64,000 nt of DNA from Cyprinodon diabolis (Eukaryota; Chordata; Actinopteri; Cyprinodontiformes; Cyprinodontidae): contig CM060064.1 of the NCBI GenBank assembly GCA_030533445.1, positions 19,234,126 through 19,298,125 on the forward strand, in the 5' to 3' direction. Positions 27,801-36,800 of the stretch are shown here, one piece after another; position 1 is the first letter of the stretch, and the number at the start of each line of letters is the position of its first letter. Under the pieces are notes generated by a model. The model was not told the DNA's origin. It worked only from the letters and a program-made list of their open reading frames with translations, and searched no databases. Both the position numbers and the translations under genes were made by a program.

Positions 27801-30800
27801 TCAAGTGAAACCAGTAGTCTCAAGTCCTCTGTGCCCACCATCCGACTCCCCTCCACCCGCCCTGGCAGTCGATGGTCATCCTGCATTCACCGTCCGCCGG
27901 ATCATGGAGAAGTACACCTTCCTCCAGCAGAGTCCGCCATGGATCCTCCTGAGCCGAGCCTCCTGCACAGCTGAAGCTCATCCCATCATCAGAGGATCCA
28001 CAGTATTTAAGCTGTCTTCAGACCTTGCCTCAACGCCGCAGTGTTTTATCCAGTTGGTTAGCACCTAAGCCTAGTATCTCTGAGAACCTTTGTTGACTTT
28101 TGAATCCAGACTGGATTCTAACTTTTGTCTCTGTCTTCCAGGAAACCTGTTTTTCTCCTGTGAAGCTCAGGAGGAGCTTAACCTGCCGAGCCTGCCCTCT
28201 GAGCCAAACCTGAAGTCTCTCTCTGGATTTTCCTTGCAGCTCTGGACCAAGAGCTGGAAACTCAAAGCCAAGGTCAGCTCATTCTCAAGAAGTAAGACGC
28301 TGAAGCAGTTAACGGACTCTGCTGAACAAACTATCTCCGGACCCAACAGTTTCCCTCTCAAGGCTTTAACCAAGAACCCTCAAGGTACAAATCTGAAACA
28401 GTCTGAATCAAACTCCTCTGAGCAAACGCTAACTGAACTGTCTCCCACGCAGACTCCAGTGAACCAGTCCCCAGGCCAGAACCAGAACCAGTGATTAAAC
28501 TGTGCTTGTGACAATAAACATTGTTAAACCTTTTACTTCTGTTTCCGTCTCCGTGGTGTTCTGCATAACTGGGTCTAACTAGAGAACCCATCATGACAGG
28601 GAGATTCGCATCATGGATGTGCAGCCAACAAATCTGCGGCAACTGTGTGATGCCATCATGTCAATATGGACCAAACTCCCTGAGGAATGCTTCCAGCACC
28701 TTGTTGAATCTATGCCACGAAGAATTGAGGCAGTTCTGAAGGCAAAAGGGGGTCCAACCCGTTACTAGCATGGGGTACCTAATAAAGTGGCCCGGTGAGT
28801 GTGTATATATATATATATAATTTATCTGCAACACCAAGTCAAATTCCTTCTAAGTGCAAACCTACTTAGCAATAAACTTGATTTTGATTCTGATAATAGA
28901 GGTTTTCACTCCTGTATTCTTCAGGACAACTCTCATGTTCAGGTCTGTCTCTGATTCAAAAGATTGCCTTTCCTCAACGACATACCATCAAGTGTTGTAG
29001 AAGCCTATTTGATTTCCATGCATTTATGTCAGGTGTGTGACGGCAAGGAAAAACTGTTGGTTTTGGGGATCTGAATGGAGACTTATCACATAAAACTGCA
29101 AAATATACATTGAATCATTTGGTTTTAACATGACAAAAGACGAAAAAGTGTGTGCATTTTGGCACAGTACTGTTTTACATTTGTAAAGGGCACCATGCGT
29201 AAAAAGGCTTTAGTGGATCTTAGCTGGTGGAAAAGATTGCCTCGTTTATAATCAGTCATGTGCTTTTTCATGTATTGATGTTTAAGTGCTACAAAATGAA
29301 GTAAAATAGGAAAGGTATTTGAACCAAATAACTCCATATGTATTTTAAATGAACTCTAGAAAGATGAAAGAAGAAATACAAGACCACAAAGTTTAAAATG
29401 AAAAAGTGTCCAAAAGGCCACACTTTGTTCATTAATTTGGATGGGTACCATATAATTATGCGTCATGTGGGACGCTGCTGCTGCTGCCAAACTCAAAATG
29501 ATTGAGTCAGATTTTCAGATGCATATAATGGAAAAGGAGTAATGTAGTGGAGAAAAATGGTAGCCAGTTACTCTGATGCCCTCATCTGGCAAAACCGTTT
29601 CCCCTATCATCTGTTGTATTATAACATCTGACCTTCTATTCAGAGCAGTCAGGAGTCCGGAGCCACAACAACCTCTCAGTGCCAATCTTGTGCTTTTACT
29701 TTCCTTTTAGAAGGCATTTTATGTGAGATATATTTTCAGAACTATACTTAATGTGATTATCCACCACCTGCTGTAACTTTTTTTTTTCCTAAGGAATAAG
29801 TGCACTAATATTTGCCATACCAATATTATGTAATTGCCCATGAAATCATGGAATCTTTTCACATAAAAATTATTGCCATGTTTTATAGTAACAAACAGAT
29901 GCTCAAAAGGGATTTATATTCTCCTCTGCATAAAGTAAGGCTGACGTGATATTTCTGTCATACAAAGCTTGTACATCACAATCTTAGAAAAGGTATAGGA
30001 AAATGAAGCATAGCAACAGAGCTTTCTCAGTTTCTGTCACGGGAAGAAAGGATCTGATTTATTGATCACAATATATTAGGTACTCAGAACTTTGGCCCAC
30101 TTTCTTAAAGAGTTTTGTTAGGTCATACATTTTAAACAACAGTGGCAAGTCTGTGTTTCACTGCATCATATGTAGTAACATTGCATATATGATGTAGTCA
30201 TGACCAGCTTGTTTCCATTGCTAATTAAAGAAAAAAAAAGTGCTTTTAGCAAAGCTCCCGTCTGCCAACTGTACAGAAGATTTTCAACAAGATGAAAAAT
30301 GTCAAAAAAGTTCACAGGCAATTTGGACGGATTTGTTTATAAAATGTTAGGATGGAATGGCTACCTCTGTCTGCTGTTAACATAATAAACTGCAAGACTA
30401 TATTTGGGAAACTTTACCAAGGAGATTTCTATGTTTAAAAAAAAAAAACAAAAAAAAACACATCACTGTTAAAGGTTGTGAAAGGTTTTCCTTAAAGCAA
30501 GATGAGCCATACGGAAATGCTATCAGCTTGAAAGATGACAGAAGTTCCACATTCATAAAACAGTAAAAAGATTGTTTAATGTGTCTAAATGACTTAAGGG
30601 ACTTTAAATAGGGCAACAGTGTTGGTGCCACATGGGCTTAGAAATAGTGGGAGACTGGTTTAAGTTATAAAATAGCACAAATAATAGATCCTTTGATTAC
30701 TCTTTTAATACAGAATCTATTAGTGCAAAACTCTGAAGTAATCCAGCTTCAGCTGGGGGGGGAATAGGGTAATAATAGGGTAATAATAGAAAACAATTCA

Positions 30801-33800
30801 CACATTCTCTTTTTTTCTCTATTTTTATCTAAGATCCCAAATGTTTAAATATTTTTTTATGATATATTGATATAATTACTGCTCTAAGTGGGATGCTCTG
30901 TCAGCTAAATGTATATTCTATACTCCATTTAACGCTTAATCCACTACTGAATTAGTTGATGATTAATTAACTGATAGATTACTCACTATTAATCAGATTA
31001 ATTGTTTCAGCCCTACTTCCATCTTAATCTTTAGGTTGTGTTTAACCTATGTAGGTATTTTGAATTGTTTTTTTTATTTTTATTTTCTTTCTGTTTTTTA
31101 CATCTTTTCAACTCTGGATGGCCACAGTAAACAGGGCCTGGTAATTGCAGGATAATTAAACAATGCAACAGTACAGCTTTTGTTAATTGAGTTTTCTGTT
31201 TTCTAAGCTTTAGTCATTTCAAACATTCTAAAAAAAACCTCTATCAAAACAGACTGACTCTGTTATATAAGCTATGCTGGTTTATGACATCCTTGTATAG
31301 ATCATATAACACAAATTGGCATATTATAATGTAAGAATGTTGTACGCACACAGACTGAGTTCATATACTTTATTATATTACAATACCAAAGTAAAAGTGG
31401 AAAATTAAATTAGGCTTTTAACTGTAAATGAATAACTGTGAAGCAATGGAACTAAACATTTTAGAATAGAAAAGCACAGGCATCCAGTTTGTGGTTCAAT
31501 CTTAGCATCTTAACATACGGTTTGGCCTTTAGAGGTCAATGGGGAGGACTTAACCAACTTCTACTTGTTCACATACACAACCTGTTGTAAGACCCCCACT
31601 GATGTGTCCATTATCTCAGTGGTTTTAGGCTCAGCTGTAAACATAAGTCTAATGGCCTGGGTCCTTTGAAGCTGTTTTTTTTTTCTCCTTTATGACCTGT
31701 CCAGCTTTGTCTAGCTGCACACAAAGACATTTACCAGCTGGCACTAAGTCACGGATAACTGTCATTCAGTCTTAGGAGTGATTGTGGAGCTGTACCTTTA
31801 AGCCCTCAGAGGTGTGGTGTCTTTCTGACATTCTGTTGCTGTGCTTGTCCCAGAGTCTGTGTTTTTAATCATCCATAACAATCTACATATCTCTCACTCA
31901 CATCTACTGACACGTCTTCTTCCCTTTTACTGGTGTTTACCTTAGATGTGGATGTTCTCTCGTATTTCTCCCCACTTTATTTCCCTTCCTGCCCTCCACT
32001 TTCTCCTACCAGATGACACAGCTTGGATCAGCATTTACTCACTAATGGATCGGTGTGTTTACACAGACTTTGGGAAGCAGTGATAGTGCCTGTAAAGAAA
32101 TCCCACAAATGTTTACACTCATCTCTTGGGCTCTATCTTCCTCATTATCTAAACCATTAGATGCTTAGGTGTGCTTGGACATGCATCTGTGTTTATAAGT
32201 CGTGTTTGTGTGCATGTAAATAGCTGTAAACCAGGGATCGTTAACATGATTATAGACTAATTGTAGGTTAATGACTTTTTCAATTCAAGAATGTATTTAC
32301 AAGATTATTTAAACCATTAATCTGACAACACCACTATTATACAACCATTGCCAACCTAAATGCATCCGAAAGATTTAATAATACTATACTATAATAATAT
32401 TATAAGCTACAATTCATAGATGACAGAATAAGCTTTTTTTAACTCTTCACTGAACCTAGAACATGACAACAGTTAGGGAAATAACTAATTAGAGCAACTA
32501 TGGATTCAGCGGGAAAGGAGAAGCCTGGTGCACACAGGAAAAGGTGGAAGCAGAGCAGAAAAAACAGCCTATAGATAGCAGTAAATTTGGACAAAAAAAT
32601 TACTTATTGTAAGTACATCTAATAACTTATTCACTCAACAGGACATAAAGTAAAGGTTTACTCTAATACACATTGTCAGGGAGGTGGTGAGGGACTTTCA
32701 TGTGAGCTATAGTTTAAAGGCACCAAGTTACTCAGTGTACTTATAAAGAAAACCACCAAAAACATACACTATATTGCCAAAAGTATTTGCTCACCTGCCT
32801 TGACTCACATATGAGCTTAAGTGACATCCCGTTCCTAATCCATAGGGTTCAATATGACGTCGGTCCACCCTTTGCAGCTAGAACAGCTTCAACTCTTCTG
32901 GGAAGGCTGTCCACAAGGTTTAGGAGTGTGTTTATGGGAATTTTTGACCATTCTTCCAGAAGCGCATTTGTGAGGTCGCACACTGATGTTGGACGAGAAG
33001 GCCTGGCTCTCAGTCTCCGCTCTAATTCATCCCAAAGGTGTTCTATCGGGTTGAGGTCAGGACTCTGTGCAGGCCAGTCAAGTTCATCCACACCAGACTC
33101 TGTCATCCATGTCTTTATGGACCTTGCTTTGTGCACTGGTGCACAGTCATGTTGGAAGAGGAAGGGGCCAGCTCCAAACTGTTCCCACAAAGTTGGGAGC
33201 ATGGAATTGTCCAAAATGTCTTGGTATGCTGAAGCATTCAGAGTTCCTTTCACTGGAACTAAGGGGCCAAGCCCAGCTCCTGAAAAACAACCCCACACCA
33301 TAATCCCCCCTCCACCAAACTTTACACTTGGCACAATGCAGTCAGACAAGTACCGTTCTCCTGGCAACCGCCAAACCCAGACCCGTCCATCAGATTGCCA
33401 GATGGAGAAGCGCGATTCGTCACTCCAGAGAACGCGTCTCCACTGCTCTAGAGTCCAGTGGCGGCGTGCTTTACACCACCGCATCCGACGCTTTGCATTG
33501 CACTTGGTTATGTATGGCTTGGATGCAGCTGCTCGACCATGGAAACCCATTCCATGAAGCTCTCTGCGCACTGTTCTTGAGCTAATCTGAAGGCCACATG
33601 AAGTTTGGAGGTCTGTAGTGATTGACTCTGCAGAAAGTTGGCGACCTCTTCGCACTATGCGCTTCAGCATCCGCTGACCCCGCTCCGTCAGTTTACGTGG
33701 CCTACCACTTCGTGGCTGAGTTGCTGTCGTTCCCAAACACTTCCATTTTCTTATAATACAGCTGACAGTTGACTGTGGAATATTTAGGAGCGAGGAAATT

Positions 33801-36800
33801 TCACGACTGGATTTGTTGCACAGGTGGCATCCTATCACAGTTCCACGCTGGAATTCACTGAGCTCCTGAGAGCGACCCATTCTTTCACAAATGTTTGTAA
33901 AAACAGTCTGCATGCCTAGGTGCTTGAATTTATACACCTGTGGCCATGGAAGTGATTGGAACACCTGATTCCAATAATTTGGATGGGTGAGCAAATACTT
34001 TTGGCAATATAGTGTATGTTCATGTTAAAATAAATCAATACATGTCATGCATTCGTTTTGATGGTGTTTAACTCATTCTTTTTTTAACCTGAAAAGAACT
34101 TTTTAACCAAGCGTGCTCAGCAGACACAAACTTTATTGTACACTGCCGTCATTTGCTAGCAGTACCCATTCACACATTTGTCAGCTTGTCAGCTTCCAAG
34201 GCTTTAGCTCCGGCTTAAATGACCTCGGACTCTCTAATTGTATTCCAAGAGCTAGTTGTGTCTTATTCCTCTTTAGATAAATATTTTTGGCACTTTTTTA
34301 CTCTTGATTTTGAACTTTTTCTCTTCTTTTCACCTCTGCTGGGGAAATTGCTGAATTGTTGGGCTCCATTACCTCCATGTTGACTCAGTGTGTACATATG
34401 CAAAATATTGGGAATTTGGAATACTCTGCTATATCTTCAAGCCACTCAAAGCAGAAATACATTCTGCTGACATCGGTTGCTCATTCACATTCAGGTCAGC
34501 TTGTGTATTTTAGAATAACCTGATTCTACATAGCTCTGCATATACACATACAACAATGTTCAATAATAAACAAGGCATCCACAGTTAACAGTTGAACATG
34601 GTAAAGGCCAAAGTAAGCCTCCCCTGTGTTTATCCTCTACCCGTCTCCTGTGTTTTACTAAATATGATTCAGTTAGTTTCCTAATGTGCGCTCATTAACC
34701 TATGAGGCTGTTATAGAATTTTTTACATACAAGTGGACTGTTTGATAATTAGGTTCCTCCAGGTTACTGAGGAGCTCTTTAGTAAAAGGGACTTTTTTGT
34801 ACTTTGGGGTCTAAAATTAGCACTATTAAAGAAATGTATGGGCTATATAACTTCACCATTGTCCTTCTGTATGTCAATGTTTTTTTTATTCTTTAACTGA
34901 TTCCAGAGAGACAAGAATAGTCTTATCAATAATATTTTTTCACCCCTTGCTGTATCGACTGTGAGGAGAGATTAAACATTACGCCGAATACAATGCGCAT
35001 GCATGGTTTGACGTGACATCTCTGGTCATCAGTGCCTCCCTACATTTAATACTATTTTGAGGTCTTGTAGTTTAATTTAGCTGAGTCTTCTCCCTGTGTT
35101 TTGGGCTCTTATGCACATTATGTCATAGGGAATAGTTACTGATGCCCACTTTTTAGTATCACATGATATCACAGTGATTCATAGTGTGGTTGTAGACTTG
35201 GACTGTCCAAGGAAAAAAAAACTAATGATATCACCTTGTGAAAGTTGAACCTACATGATGACCAGCACACACACAGCAGGAAAGCTATAAACACTTGTTA
35301 GCGGTTCTTAATGCCACTGGGGTACGTCGACACAGAGGCACCTGACACATTCTCCACTGGACATCTGACCCTTGCAATTCTGTCTAGAGTTTGACCCTTA
35401 CTCATGGTTAAACCACACTTACTGCTGCTGAAGCTCACGTTACGTTTCTATTTATTAATGAGTTAATAAGTTAGACTCAGTGTACCCTATGAGTTCTTGA
35501 TTATTCAATGAATTGATTTTATATAGTCCATTTAATTACATCTTTTGGCTACTGGGACTGATTGATCATCAATGGGGTGAAGGGTTAATTTTTTTTTAAA
35601 TAAGTTAGTCTGTTTGGACTCATAAGAAGTCCAGTCTATATTTTTCACCCTTTACAGTAAGTCTTAAAGTGTCACTTATTGATGTCATTGATGAAACCGC
35701 CGTAAAGCGTAGGACTAAATCAGCTGATTTTAACAAGACATTTAAAATGCCACATGCAATAATGACATTCCCCTTTCTTCTGAAATATTCTCAAATAAAA
35801 AAAAGGTATTTGAAGCAACATAGGTGGTCCTCTGCAACAGCTATTATTGTGCAGTTAACATGCTCTCATTCATGAATCCTCTAGGCTTGTCTTAGGAGGT
35901 GATTGAAGAGCTGTGTATGTTTACTCAGTGAACTCGTGTTGTGTTGTCCCAGCTGGTCTGCAGGAGAGTGGAGTGCATGCAGCAGGAACTGCGGAGGAGG
36001 GGAGCAGACGCGGCAGGTTCATTGTTTCCAGAAAACCAGTCAGAGCAACGTGGACGCCCTGCCAAATTCTCAGTGTCCACATTCAGCACCCACAACGAGG
36101 CAAGCCTGCAATACACACAGCTGCCCACCAGTTTGGACCACTGGGCCATGGTCTCAGGTGAGAATGTAAATGCTTAATTCACTGAGGGTAGAAAAAAAAA
36201 ACAAAAAAAAACTTCTGTTATCAGTAAATGTTAGATTTTTTTTTTTTAGAGCAAAATAATGTGGGCCACATCTTGCAGAAGGAGGTCCAAACATAGGGAT
36301 GCCGTGTGAACCTCGGCTTTAATATTGTATTTTACTTGGCTAATATTATTGCTGGTCTAATACAAAGTGCTGATGTTATACTTCAGTAATGGCAATAAAC
36401 TTTTCACACTTCTACAGTTAAGATTGTTAAAACTGTTGGATTTAAGGTTTTTTTTTTTTTGTTTCTTTCGATGACAAGGATATCAATAGTCTCTCTTAGT
36501 AATCCATCCATGTCCATATCTTGAATCTGAGAGTTCGAGAGCTCACCAAATAGAGAAAAGATGAATTTTCAAAAATACCATCGCAACATCAAGTATTACT
36601 ACGAATAGAAATAGCTTTTTCTATTTACTATGAAATTTTTTTGTTTGTTTGTTGAAGAGAAAGTGATTTAGAATTGAATCTATATGAATGAAGCAGGGAT
36701 TTAACTCATTAGTTTAAACTACAGTGAGTAACTATTTATATTTTATCAGTAACTTATGGTAGGCCAAGAATAGGATCTGGCACTGGAAGGGGGATTGTAG

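Larger units (their letters stand above)
23579..28598 (+). mobile_element. Ty3/gypsy LTR retrotransposon (Tf1/sushi-like), internally deleted
   Basis: The element is 5020 bp, begins TGTTGGGAG, ends CATGACA, and is flanked by the 5-bp target duplication GGGAG (23574-23578 and 28599-28603). Protease, reverse transcriptase, RNase H and integrase are recognisable in that order, so it belongs to Ty3/gypsy. Most of the gag capsid region is missing, pol carries one frame break near 26600, and the integrase C-terminus runs straight into the 3' LTR with no chromodomain or polypurine tract. The copy is defective. It has the same orientation as adamts16. Confidence 0.93.
22720..28767 (+). pseudogene. 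Tc1-like transposase remnant (element B), split by insertion
   Basis: The N-terminus [20 protein letters not shown] is followed by DNA-binding sequence, then frameshifts near 23040 and 23230, then [30 protein letters not shown] and [15 protein letters not shown] (third catalytic acid). The gypsy element enters a few codons later; the last ~55 codons ([19 protein letters not shown] stop) lie at 28604-28767. Inactive. Confidence 0.83.
22572..28801 (+). mobile_element. Tc1-like element B, interrupted by a gypsy retrotransposon
   Basis: Inverted ends CACTCACCGGCCACTTTATT and (right, reverse complement) CACTCACCGGGCCACTTTAT bound the copy, inside TA-rich sequence; the right flank reads TGTATATA, so the TA duplication is blurred by microsatellite change. 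Transposase sequence runs 22720-23578 and resumes at 28604, the gap being the retrotransposon. Without that insert the element is about 1.2 kb. Confidence 0.88.
9694..35952 (+). other. 26.3-kb adamts16 intron packed with transposons
   Basis: The intron splits a Ser codon between TSR2 and TSR3 (phase 2; donor GTCAGT, acceptor TCCCAG). It contains two SINEs, a long decayed repeat (10540-11580), a hAT derivative (18072-18596), LINE fragments, the LINE/Tc1/Tc1/gypsy nest (20170-28900) and an intact Tc1 (32767-34014). The stretches 13070-18070, 28900-30920, 31020-32765 and 34016-35950 show nothing I can name. No host gene is supported anywhere in it. Confidence 0.75.

Noticed and set aside
32787..33557. 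A 256-codon plus-strand frame
   Set aside because: It is the antisense shadow of the Tc1 transposase, which has the catalytic motifs and correct length on the minus strand.
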